Of a stretch of DNA of 56,615 nt, positions 20,916-29,314 are shown piece by piece. The stretch is from Halolactibacillus alkaliphilus (GTDB taxonomy: Bacteria; Bacillota; Bacilli; Bacillales; Amphibacillaceae). How positions within the stretch are numbered: the first letter of the stretch is position 1; each line of letters starts with the position of its first letter. The stretch spans positions 1-56,615 of the forward strand of contig NZ_FOWN01000017.1 in the NCBI RefSeq assembly GCF_900115465.1, read 5' to 3'. Made by a program: the position numbers and the translations under genes. Below the pieces are notes generated by a model. That model was not told the origin of the DNA, searched no databases, and saw only the letters and a list, made by a program, of their open reading frames with translations.

Positions 20916-23195
20916 TTATTTCTTAACTTTCGTTAAGGCTTGATTCAACTTATTCAATACACGCGGATTAAGCGTGTCTGAATCCATACTTGCGAGTGTA
21001 TCGACTTTCATTGATGATATCGTCTCATACACAGGTGCTTTTGTTACGTCACCAAAGTACTTAAAGATAATCTCTCGGGTTTGTGTGTGCTCAATGAGAG
21101 TTTCTAACGTCTCTCGTGTAGAATAGACGTCATCTGAGATTGTTATCTCCTCTAGTGGCGTATCTGCATCCTCGTCGTCTGGCATATCGAACCAGTTGGC
21201 CACTAGACCACCTTCGTCTTTCGCCGGCGCTTTAAAACGGGGATCGATCTCAGCTACTTTTTCAAAGTAACCGGTGTCCGTCTTACCTGAAGATGAGACA
21301 ACACTGACTTTATTTGAACCACTTGATAACTGAATATCTTTAAACACAACATGTCTATCATACACTTTTTTTGTTTCAAGTTTAGCGTTGTTAAGATAAA
21401 GGGTGACACTGTCTTCATTCGTGTAGACTTTAAACTCTGTAACATCGCCTTCACGGTTTATATAACGTTTACCCGTTAAGTGTAAAACCGCATCTTCACG
21501 CCAATATGCTTGATAAAGATAAAATGCATCTTTTTTGATCTTACGATCATATGTTACTAATCCCTTATTGTTTCGGCCTTTCACGCCACCTTCATCACGT
21601 ATATTGGCGCCAAAGTCAAACATGTTCCAAACAAAGGTCGACCAAAGATACGGACGCTCATGGAAGATTTTATACACTTTTTCATGATAAAGCGCGTGAT
21701 ATGCTTCTGAGTAGTCTTTTACTTTCGGATCAAGGTTATGGTATCTGATAATACCTTCTGCACCGTACTCACTTATACCCAGTGGAATGTCTGGATTGTC
21801 TTTATGGAAGGCATCTAAAAACGGCGCAAATTCTTCAGCTTCACCAACATACCACCCATAATACTTGTTGTACCCAATAAGATCGGTCTCCTGATTATAC
21901 GGATCATCATTTTCAACAAACATCACATTGGCCATCGTTGTTAGACGGGTAGGATCTTCTTGTTTAGTCAGTTGATTCAATTCACGGACTAAATCTCTAA
22001 CCGCTTGTTTATCCCCACCAATTTGAATTTCATTTTGAATCCCCCAGAAACAAATCGATGGGTGATGGAGATTTTGACGAATAAGCTCAATCATTTGTAA
22101 CTTCGCATTTGCACCTGACTCATCTGTCTTAGACATTCTTGAGATAAACGGCGTTTCTGCCCAAGTAATGATACCGTATCGGTCACATAAATCATAGAAA
22201 TATTGATCATGTTGATAGTGTGCTAGACGAATCGTGTTCGCACCCACTTCACGAATCAGTGCCATATCTTCATCATGTTCCTTCTCCGTTATCGCCCACC
22301 CTTTATCTTTGCGGTCCTGGTGTCTGGAAACGCCTCGTAATGGGTATTTCTCACCATTTAAGAAGAAGCCTTCGTTTGGATCGACGTGATAGTAACGTAA
22401 ACCAAGTGGTAAAATCACTTCATCAACAACATCGTTGAAAGTTTCTAAACGCACACTAACTTGATAAAGATGCGGGTCTTTCATTCCATTCCACAGGATA
22501 GGGTTATCAATATTAAAACTTAGCGTGTCTGTCGTCACACCTGTAGGTAACGTCAGTTCTTTACCGCGACTATAGACGTTATGTCCTTCGCCATCTAATA
22601 CATCAAGCCATAAGCGCGCAAACTTGGTCTCGTCCTTTTCATTGACAATGCGCGTATCAAGCCGTATCAATGCTGATTCGTCAGTGACGTTTTCTTGAAA
22701 CAAATAGTTACCGTTTGAACCATAATCTAATCTATCAAAGTGAAGATCTTCTACTAAGAGAATAGAGACCTCTCTGTAAATGCCACCGTAGAAAGTAAAG
22801 TCTGCCATTAAAGGGTAAATGTCTTCACGGTGCCGATTGTCTACTTCAAAAACAATCTCATTCTCTGCATTAAACGTAATCTCATCCGTCACATCAAAAC
22901 GAAACGTCGAATAGCCTCCTTCATGTCTTCCGACATGTTGACCGTTTACTAATACATCGGTGACACTGTTAGCGCCTTGACATTCAATTATGACACGACG
23001 GTCTTTATATAAATCATTGACAACCAATGTTTTACTGTAACGACTTTTAGCACGATAAAAATCAAAACCATTGGCACCGTCTACCGCATTCCATGTATGA
23101 GGTAAGTTTACAACAACAGGATCAAAAAACTGCGCCTCATCATCAATGCCTTTTTCAAATAGCCAATCCTCATTAAAATTTATCACTTCTCGCAT
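20916..23195 (-). CDS. Glycoside hydrolase family 2, probable beta-galactosidase
   Basis: 759 residues with the GH2 order: sugar-binding jelly roll (~1-170), immunoglobulin-like domain (~175-275), TIM barrel (~280-590) and an extra C-terminal beta domain. The acid/base glutamate is in FWGIQNEIQIGG and the nucleophile glutamate in LGISEYGAEG. WAETPFISRM and WNMFDFGANIRDEGG resemble beta-galactosidases. RNNKGLVTYDRK has the N.K pair also used by beta-glucuronidases, so with uronate genes beside it a glucuronidase role is possible. No signal peptide, so it is cytoplasmic and acts on imported glycosides. GAGGAG precedes the ATG. Confidence 0.88.
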   Translation of the reverse strand: MREVINFNEDWLFEKGIDDEAQFFDPVVVNLPHTWNAVDGANGFDFYRAKSRYSKTLVVNDLYKDRRVIIECQGANSVTDVLVNGQHVGRHEGGYSTFRFDVTDEITFNAENEIVFEVDNRHREDIYPLMADFTFYGGIYREVSILLVEDLHFDRLDYGSNGNYLFQENVTDESALIRLDTRIVNEKDETKFARLWLDVLDGEGHNVYSRGKELTLPTGVTTDTLSFNIDNPILWNGMKDPHLYQVSVRLETFNDVVDEVILPLGLRYYHVDPNEGFFLNGEKYPLRGVSRHQDRKDKGWAITEKEHDEDMALIREVGANTIRLAHYQHDQYFYDLCDRYGIITWAETPFISRMSKTDESGANAKLQMIELIRQNLHHPSICFWGIQNEIQIGGDKQAVRDLVRELNQLTKQEDPTRLTTMANVMFVENDDPYNQETDLIGYNKYYGWYVGEAEEFAPFLDAFHKDNPDIPLGISEYGAEGIIRYHNLDPKVKDYSEAYHALYHEKVYKIFHERPYLWSTFVWNMFDFGANIRDEGGVKGRNNKGLVTYDRKIKKDAFYLYQAYWREDAVLHLTGKRYINREGDVTEFKVYTNEDSVTLYLNNAKLETKKVYDRHVVFKDIQLSSGSNKVSVVSSSGKTDTGYFEKVAEIDPRFKAPAKDEGGLVANWFDMPDDEDADTPLEEITISDDVYSTRETLETLIEHTQTREIIFKYFGDVTKAPVYETISSMKVDTLASMDSDTLNPRVLNKLNQALTKVKK

Positions 23196-23225
23196 ACAAT
23201 CATCTCCTCGTATAATACGTTTTGA

Positions 23226-23253
23226 AGTTAAGATCTTGATTTTGATCTTAACT
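23226..23253. promoter_or_regulatory. Perfect inverted repeat upstream of the GH2 gene
   Basis: AGTTAAGATC and GATCTTAACT are perfect 10-base arms around an 8-base spacer. The repeat is 30 bases before the GH2 ATG, near a TATTAT -10-like box. No T-run follows, so an operator is more likely than a terminator. It differs from the GntR sites of the uronate genes, which points to a separate regulator. Confidence 0.55.
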
Positions 23254-23393
23254 ACTCCATCACTAATCAGTAATTAAGTCTCCCCGATGGGGTAATAAAT
23301 CGGGAAATAACCTTTTTTCTTTTGATTATTTTGCGGATAACTATTTAAGTATCTGATTCATTTTTTCACTAGAGCACACAACATATATTTTCA

Positions 23394-23740
23394 TTTTAAG
23401 TCCTCTATACAGATTATATCGTGATTGTTGATAATGCCTGTACTCAACTTATTCAGAAAATCAGTACATAGATTTCTTTCTTTTTAGCTAATAATGCTCG
23501 TCTTGACAATTATCGTTGTTCACTTTTTAGTCTCTTTGCCATCTTTGACGTAAGTTTAGTGTTATATATCTTTTGACCATCAGAAAGAATCCCTAAGTCT
23601 GCAATACCAAGGTCAATTCAGGTGACAAAATTGGTTTTAGGTAACACGATAACGTCTTCTTTACACAACAATGAAATGTCATACTTCCCACTTAAATGAC
23701 GTGATTTAAAGGGACAGTGGTGTCTGTGCTGTCAAGTCCT
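23394..23740 (-). pseudogene. Decayed TnpB (IS605 OrfB), central part
   Basis: Minus-strand translation gives HLSGKYDISLLCKEDVIV, a stop codon (23618-23620), then IDLGIADLGILSDGQKIYNT, KLTSKMAKRLKSEQR, a stop, LSRRALLAKKKE, and in a shifted frame DFLNKLSTGIINNHD and ICIEDLK. This is the RuvC-I aspartate block (IDLG) through the RuvC-II glutamate block (IEDL) of TnpB. Two stops and frameshifts show inactivation. The fragment stops about where the C-terminal fragment at 18080-18400 begins. Confidence 0.85.
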
Positions 23741-23891
23741 GGATCTGACTCCTGATTATTGACCCTGTTATCGCGTTTATTCACTTAAACGCCCCTCCTT
23801 AGGACTTCATCCGTTATTCAAGTCATTCTAGCTGAGTTTATGGCGTGAGTTCTTTTTAACCCTAAGGTGTAACTTTTATCATTGTTACGAA

Positions 23892-24737
23892 TTATCTAGA
23901 TGAAAGTGCTTCATGGAATTCATCAATAAGCTTCTCTTGATACGCATCATCAAAAGCTCCTGAAAGAAGACGTGGGAATGCTTCTTGTCTCAGACGATTC
24001 CAACTCATCTCTTCTTGACCGACAATAATAGGATAGAAGTGTACACCGTTTTTCTTCGCTGCATCCAAGTCACCTGGTGCATCACCTACCATCACGATCT
24101 GGTTTTCTCGGTAATTAAAGTCACGTAAGTCATCAATACATTTTGCTTTAGAACCCGCTTCTTGCCCAAGCAAGATATCGACATACTCATCTAAACCGTG
24201 ACGGGTCCATTCTTCAAGCACAGCCTTGGTGTTTGCACTAGAGACGATCGCAACATCTGCCTCTTGACTGACAAGAGCCAACCCCTCTTTTACCCCATCA
24301 AACGGCTTATCCACATCTGACAGTTTCCCAATCGCTTCATTTACTTTCTCACTCCACAACAACCCTAAAGCAAGTTCTTCTTCCCCTGTTTCTTCATAAC
24401 TTTTAGCTAAAGCTCGGTTTGAAAGTTCCGATGTTTCTTCGGTCCATTTCTTTAACGCCTTAAACGGGACGACATCCATGCCGCGCTCAGCCGCCACATC
24501 AAACGATAAAACGAGCCCTTTAAAACGATTAATTCCTCGTGTCATTGAATACAGATTTAATTCATTCCACAAATCGAGGAATTCACCTTTCATTTTCTCT
24601 AAGCCAAACACCTCAATTATTTTCGGACCGAAACATTCGATATGTTTGACATCCATCGTATCCATGGCACAGCCGTCAGAATCAACACATACGAGTACGT
24701 TGTGCTTTTTGTGAAAATCAACTAAATGTGTGTTCAT
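23892..24737 (-). CDS. HAD-superfamily hydrolase
   Basis: 281-residue haloacid-dehalogenase-type phosphatase. Motif I is VDSDGCAMDT (near residue 18), motif II lies in VAIVSSANTK and motif IV in QIVMVGDAPGDLDAAKKNG. The helical cap is in the middle. Cytoplasmic, with AAAGGGG ahead of the ATG. It lies 84 bases downstream of the uxuB-like gene. Genes like this often travel with uronate catabolism clusters. The substrate is not known; a sugar phosphate is plausible. Confidence 0.8.
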   Translation of the reverse strand: MNTHLVDFHKKHNVLVCVDSDGCAMDTMDVKHIECFGPKIIEVFGLEKMKGEFLDLWNELNLYSMTRGINRFKGLVLSFDVAAERGMDVVPFKALKKWTEETSELSNRALAKSYEETGEEELALGLLWSEKVNEAIGKLSDVDKPFDGVKEGLALVSQEADVAIVSSANTKAVLEEWTRHGLDEYVDILLGQEAGSKAKCIDDLRDFNYRENQIVMVGDAPGDLDAAKKNGVHFYPIIVGQEEMSWNRLRQEAFPRLLSGAFDDAYQEKLIDEFHEALSSR

Positions 24738-24821
24738 TATTGTTACCCCTTTGTTTTAAAACAGGGCTATCACAAGTGATAACCCCGTCGGTATTTTTTT
24801 GTTAAATACGTTACCCTTTAA

Positions 24822-25673
24822 TTACACACCTGAGTAGGCATGGAAGCCACCATCGATTGGTAAAACAACACCTGAGACAAAACTTGAATACTGTGCATCA
24901 GCTAAAAACAGCACCGCACCAATTAATTCTTCTGGGTCACCAAAGCGCTCCATTGGTGTTGCATTAATAATTTTTTGTGAACGTGCAGTATAGGAACCAT
25001 CTTCATTTAATAGTAATTTTTCATTTTGTTTAGTCACTAAAAACCCTGGAGCAATCGCGTTGACACGTACGCCTGCTTTAGACATATATGTCGCTAACCA
25101 CTCTGTGAAGTTACTGACAGCTGCTTTACCACCAGAGTATGCAGGAATTTTTGTCAGTGGCGTGAAAGCGTTCATCGATGACACGTTAATAATCGTCGCA
25201 TCTTTACGCTCAGCCATGTCTTTACCGAACACTTGTGATGGTAACAATGTACCTAAGAAATTGAGGTCCATCACAAAGCCAATCCCTTTAGGATCTAAAT
25301 CAAAGAATGTTTTAAGTTCTGGATTCGCTTTTTTAGCTTCTTTATCGTAAAACTCATCATCCGATGTCCCTTTAGGATTGTTTCCACCCGCACCGTTGAG
25401 GAGAATATCGACACCGCCATAGACGTCATCGATTTTAGCTTTGGCTGTTTTAAGTGAGTCAACGTCAAGGACATTTGCCGCAACACCTATCGCTTTACCA
25501 CCGTCTGCGACAATTTCTTCTGCGATCTTATTCGCTGCTTCTTCTTGTAAGTCCATCACGACAACATTTGCGCCTGCTTCAGCTAATGCTTTACAGAAAT
25601 AGCTCCCGAGGACACCGCCACCACCAGTAACGGCGGCTACTTTACCAGATAAATCAAATTTGTGTTCTTTCAT
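24822..25673 (-). CDS. uxuB: D-mannonate oxidoreductase / fructuronate reductase, SDR family
   Basis: 283-residue short-chain dehydrogenase that interconverts D-fructuronate and D-mannonate with NAD(H). The Rossmann motif is TGGGGVLGSYF (residues ~16-26). The catalytic Ser and Tyr-x-x-x-Lys are in INVSSMNAF and IPAYSGGKAAVSNF. The GGNNPKG loop is typical of the YjmF/UxuB group. It is the Bacillus type, unrelated to the long-chain UxuB of Escherichia coli. It sits 282 bases after uxuA and has its own GGGAGG site. The neighbouring uxuA and uxaC support the role. Confidence 0.88.
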   Translation of the reverse strand: MKEHKFDLSGKVAAVTGGGGVLGSYFCKALAEAGANVVVMDLQEEAANKIAEEIVADGGKAIGVAANVLDVDSLKTAKAKIDDVYGGVDILLNGAGGNNPKGTSDDEFYDKEAKKANPELKTFFDLDPKGIGFVMDLNFLGTLLPSQVFGKDMAERKDATIINVSSMNAFTPLTKIPAYSGGKAAVSNFTEWLATYMSKAGVRVNAIAPGFLVTKQNEKLLLNEDGSYTARSQKIINATPMERFGDPEELIGAVLFLADAQYSSFVSGVVLPIDGGFHAYSGV

Positions 25674-25955
25674 CTTTATTTCCTCCCTTAGTTGTCATAA
25701 TCTTTGTCACGTGCATTGTTTATTTTACGCGCTCCATCTCTTACGCGCGATTAAGTATGAATCCTTTTATAGACAGCACAATCATGAGTGACGCTTTTTC
25801 TATAGACGTTTAGATGTGTCTTTTCTTAATTTATACTAAATTTTTTAGGAAAGTGGTATGCATAAAACAGCTAGAATAGGTATGTTTTAGTTTTTAGGTT
25901 GTTCGCCATTAAACGCCTTCGTTTTGCATCCTACATGATTGTGCATGTACACATA
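25674..25955. other. Intergenic region uxuA-uxuB
   Basis: 282 bases with no gene. No copy of the TATACTAG operator found upstream of the other uronate operons is visible here, and I see no clear terminator. uxuB may depend on readthrough from uxuA or on an unrecognised promoter. Confidence 0.4.
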
Positions 25956-27005
25956 TTAATACTTGCGACGCTTATTCTCAGCTTCCCATAGACCGTTCAG
26001 GTAAGTCGCACCTAGCGCGCGGTCATAAAGACCGTAACCCGGTTTACCTGTTTCGCCCCAAATCATCCGACCGTGATCTGGACGAATCGGCCCCGTGTAA
26101 TCAAAGTCTTTCATAGCACGAATGACTTCGTACATATCGATTGAGCCTGTTTCAGATAAATGTGGTGATTCTTGGAATGAGCGCGTACCAGATAACTTCA
26201 CGTTACGTGCGTGGACAAAGTTCACGCGGTTCTTTTTACCGAAGTAACGCAACATATCAGGGAAATCATTTTCAGGGACTGCACCTAGTGAACCACTGCA
26301 CATCGTTAAGCCATTGTTTGGTGAGTCGTAAAGATTAATGAAGCGCTCGAGATTTTCTTTATTCGTTATAATACGTGGTAAACCAAAGATATCAAATGGT
26401 GGATCATCTGGGTGAATCGCCATCTTCACACCACTTGCTTCAGCCACGGGCATGATTTCTTTAATAAAGTAACCAATATTTTCCCATAATTTCTCATGAT
26501 CAACCTGTTTATAGTGATCAAACAATGTTTGTAATTCTTCAATTTCATAGCTTGAATCCCAACCTGGTAACGATAACTCACCTGTTAAGGGATCCATCTT
26601 TTCAATCACATCTTCTTCGAAGATAAGCGCTGTTGAACCGTCTTCTAATTCATAATCAAGTGATGAGCGTGTCCAATCAAAGACAGGCATAAAGTTATAA
26701 CAAACAACCGGAATACCTGCTTCACCTAAGTTCTTAATGGTTGTTTTATAATTTTCAATATACTTCTCACGTGTCGGTAACCCGATTTTAATGTCTTCAT
26801 GTACCGGCACACTTTCAATCACAGATAATTCTAAGCCGTGCTTTTCAATCTCCGCTTTTAACGTTTGAATTTTATCAAGTGGCCAAACTTCCCCAACTGG
26901 AATGTCATAAATAGCTGTAACAATACCTTTCATTCCTGGAATTTGGCGAATCTTTTCTAAAGTAACTGGATCTTCTTTACCGTACCAACGAAATGTCATT
27001 TCCAT
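25956..27005 (-). CDS. uxuA: Mannonate dehydratase
   Basis: 349-residue metal-dependent dehydratase (TIM barrel) that turns D-mannonate into 2-keto-3-deoxygluconate. It begins [20 protein letters not shown] and has [15 protein letters not shown] near residue 30, as in Bacillus UxuA. Metal-binding blocks are [38 protein letters not shown] and PIRPDHGR. It lies 37 bases after uxaC in kdgA-uxaC-uxuA. Confidence 0.96.
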   Translation of the reverse strand: MEMTFRWYGKEDPVTLEKIRQIPGMKGIVTAIYDIPVGEVWPLDKIQTLKAEIEKHGLELSVIESVPVHEDIKIGLPTREKYIENYKTTIKNLGEAGIPVVCYNFMPVFDWTRSSLDYELEDGSTALIFEEDVIEKMDPLTGELSLPGWDSSYEIEELQTLFDHYKQVDHEKLWENIGYFIKEIMPVAEASGVKMAIHPDDPPFDIFGLPRIITNKENLERFINLYDSPNNGLTMCSGSLGAVPENDFPDMLRYFGKKNRVNFVHARNVKLSGTRSFQESPHLSETGSIDMYEVIRAMKDFDYTGPIRPDHGRMIWGETGKPGYGLYDRALGATYLNGLWEAENKRRKY

Positions 27006-27042
27006 ATTTTTTACCCCTTTGTTTTATAAGTTATGTGTTGAT

Positions 27043-28452
27043 CTATAAGTTAAAATACCGTTTCGCGTTGTAATAGCAAATGTTTTCTATCAACGGTTGT
27101 AAAAGTGTATCGTCATTTGGTACTTCTCCGTCTTCTACCCATTCACCAACAAGGTTACAGAGTATGCGGCGGAAGTACTCATGGCGACTATAGGATATAA
27201 AGCTACGTGAATCCGTCAACATCCCAACAAAGTGCATTAATAAGCCCGCTTCACTAAGTGACTTTAACTGACGCTCCATCCCATATTTCGTGTCGTTAAA
27301 CCACCAACCAGAACCGAATTGAATTTTACCTTTAATACCGGCTTCAGTTTGGAAGTTTTGCATCGTCGTCCCAACGATATCGTTGTATGTTGCATTTAAG
27401 TTATAAAGAATGGTTTTTGGTAAATGCCCCATGACTTCACAGCTGTTGAGTAAGCCATTTAACTTCAAAGCTACGTTCGCCTGGTCATTGATTGAGTCAA
27501 AGCCACTATCTGGCCCGAGTTGTTCAAACATTTTTGTGTTGTTGTTGCGAATCGCACCGAAGTGAATCTGCATGACCCAACCGCGTTCAGTATAAGCTTT
27601 GGCGAGCGTGTTGATTACCGCGGTTTTAAATTGTTCTTCTTCATATAACGATACTGTTTCACCAGTCAGTGCTTTCTTAAATGTTCGCCTAACGTCATCA
27701 CGTGTATACGTTGCGTAAGGAACCGTACCAAGACCGTGATCAGCTAGGCGACCACCTACTTGATGAAAATAGTCCACCCGTTCCAGTAACGCATCCATAT
27801 AGGTGTCGTAATCATGTAGAGCTTTTCCTGTCACTTCACTAAGTGACTCAACAAACGTAAGGAATGTTGGGTGGTTTATTTCCACGCCCTTGTCTGGCCT
27901 AAAGGTTGGCAGCACCTTAACCTCAAATCCTTCTGTTTGTAGTTGTTTATGAAACCTAAGGTCATCTGTCGGATCGTCCGTTGTATTGATTAACACGACG
28001 TTTGATTGCTTAATAAGGTTCCTCGCGCTAAAGTCGGGTTGACTTAAATAGCGATTCGCTTCTTCCCAAATCTCTTCTGCTGTGTCTGGTCCTAACAACG
28101 TCTCAATACCAAAGTATTTCTTAAGTTCTAAATGTGTCCAGTGGTAGAGAGGATTTCCCAATGTTTGCGGCACCGTCTCTGCCCATTTTAAAAACTTTTC
28201 TTTATCTTCTGCTTCACCCGTGATGTAGTACTCATCTACACCGCTTGCCCGAAGGGCACGCCATTTGTAGTGGTCACCCGCAAGCCAAAGCTCCGTAATA
28301 TTTTTAAATTGTTTATCTGTGGCTATCTCTTCTGGTGAAAGGTGACAGTGATAATCAATAATTGGCAACACTTCTGCAAACGAGTGGTATAAACGCTTGG
28401 CCGTTTCATTTTTTAACATAAAGTCATCATGAATAAATGCCATCGGTCTCAT
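27043..28452 (-). CDS. uxaC: Glucuronate isomerase
   Basis: 469-residue member of the amidohydrolase-like uronate isomerase family that converts D-glucuronate to D-fructuronate (and galacturonate to tagaturonate). Early block PIIDYHCHLSPEEIATD and later MQIHFGAIRNNN and MLTDSRSFISYSRHEYFRR are family hallmarks. Length is normal. It lies 15 bases after kdgA and 37 before uxuA. The start is the ATG at 28452; a second ATG three codons in is also possible. Confidence 0.96.
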   Translation of the reverse strand: MRPMAFIHDDFMLKNETAKRLYHSFAEVLPIIDYHCHLSPEEIATDKQFKNITELWLAGDHYKWRALRASGVDEYYITGEAEDKEKFLKWAETVPQTLGNPLYHWTHLELKKYFGIETLLGPDTAEEIWEEANRYLSQPDFSARNLIKQSNVVLINTTDDPTDDLRFHKQLQTEGFEVKVLPTFRPDKGVEINHPTFLTFVESLSEVTGKALHDYDTYMDALLERVDYFHQVGGRLADHGLGTVPYATYTRDDVRRTFKKALTGETVSLYEEEQFKTAVINTLAKAYTERGWVMQIHFGAIRNNNTKMFEQLGPDSGFDSINDQANVALKLNGLLNSCEVMGHLPKTILYNLNATYNDIVGTTMQNFQTEAGIKGKIQFGSGWWFNDTKYGMERQLKSLSEAGLLMHFVGMLTDSRSFISYSRHEYFRRILCNLVGEWVEDGEVPNDDTLLQPLIENICYYNAKRYFNL

Positions 28453-28467
28453 CCTTTCTACTTAGCC

Positions 28468-29112
28468 TTATTTTCTTACCTCATTTAATCGATCAACGAA
28501 TTGACGCGCCACTAAAGCGACACTATCATAGTTGCCCGCTTGCACGTCTTTTGTTAGTGCACTTCCAATTCCAACAGCATAAGCGCCTTTTTCTACCCAC
28601 TCATGTAAGTTATCAATTGAGACACCGCCCGATGGCATCATCTCTGCGTGTGGAATTGGTCCTTTCACATCTTTAATGAAGCCAGGTCCAAGTAAAGAAC
28701 CTGGGAAAAGCTTTACAACATCCACACCTGATTCTAGCGCGCTCATTACTTCAGTGATTGAACCACAACCTGGTAAGTAAGGAATACTGTAGCGGTTACA
28801 TACTGTTGCGATGTCTTTGTTGAAGTGTGGACTCACCACATATTTCGCTCCGTATAAAATCGCAATCCTTGCCGTTTCACCGTCTAGGACAGTACCTGCT
28901 CCGACAATCATATCCTCGATCCCTAGTGCACTAAGGGCTTCAATCGCACGCTCAGCACCTGGTGTTGAAAAGGTGATTTCAAGTGATTTAATACCACCTT
29001 CATATACCTTTTTGCCAATGTTAATCGCATCTTCTGCCGATGTTCCCCGCACGACAGCAACTAAATACGCCTCGTGCATCTCTTTTAACGTTTCATGTTT
29101 CGTTAAAGTCAT
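28468..29112 (-). CDS. kdgA: KDPG/KHG aldolase
   Basis: 214-residue class I aldolase that splits 2-keto-3-deoxy-6-phosphogluconate into pyruvate and glyceraldehyde-3-phosphate. The Schiff-base lysine is in VVKLFPGSLLGPGF and the catalytic glutamate in SLEITFSTPGAERA. VGAGTVLD and MPSGGVSIDNLHEW are the other family blocks. It is the first gene of kdgA-uxaC-uxuA, behind a promoter whose -10 box overlaps a GntR-type operator. The KDG kinase that should feed it is not in the window. Confidence 0.95.
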   Translation of the reverse strand: MTLTKHETLKEMHEAYLVAVVRGTSAEDAINIGKKVYEGGIKSLEITFSTPGAERAIEALSALGIEDMIVGAGTVLDGETARIAILYGAKYVVSPHFNKDIATVCNRYSIPYLPGCGSITEVMSALESGVDVVKLFPGSLLGPGFIKDVKGPIPHAEMMPSGGVSIDNLHEWVEKGAYAVGIGSALTKDVQAGNYDSVALVARQFVDRLNEVRK

Positions 29113-29170
29113 TTGCCTAACCTCACTTTACTGGAATGTAGTTGATTGAGTTATGTTTCTTATCGATACT

Positions 29171-29186
29171 TGTATACTAGCATACA
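29171..29186. promoter_or_regulatory. GntR-type operator upstream of kdgA
   Basis: TGTATACTAGCATACA is a near-perfect palindrome that covers the -10 box of the kdgA promoter. The identical 16 bases occur upstream of the GH3 gene. Related copies precede the GPH symporter and GntR genes. Confidence 0.8.
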
Positions 29187-29202
29187 TATAAACCGTTTTC
29201 AA
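29174..29202 (-). promoter_or_regulatory. Promoter of kdgA-uxaC-uxuA
   Basis: On the minus strand TTGAAA (29197-29202) and TAGTAT (29174-29179) are spaced by 17 bases. The operator overlaps the -10. TTGAAAACGGTTTA around the -35 is also a weak cre-like sequence with two mismatches. Confidence 0.7.
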
Positions 29203-29314
29203 TAGATACGCCTGACATTTCCCTTTAAAAACTTACGTTATTTATTCAAATAATAAATATACCTTTAATCAAAGACGCTTTTTCGTTAACTGCCGCAAGC
29301 TTTATCCTATATTT

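Noticed and set aside
24761-24787. Hairpin GGGCTATCAC/GTGATAACCC between uxuB and the HAD gene
   Set aside because: One mismatch and no U-tract directly following on the minus strand, so I do not call it a terminator.
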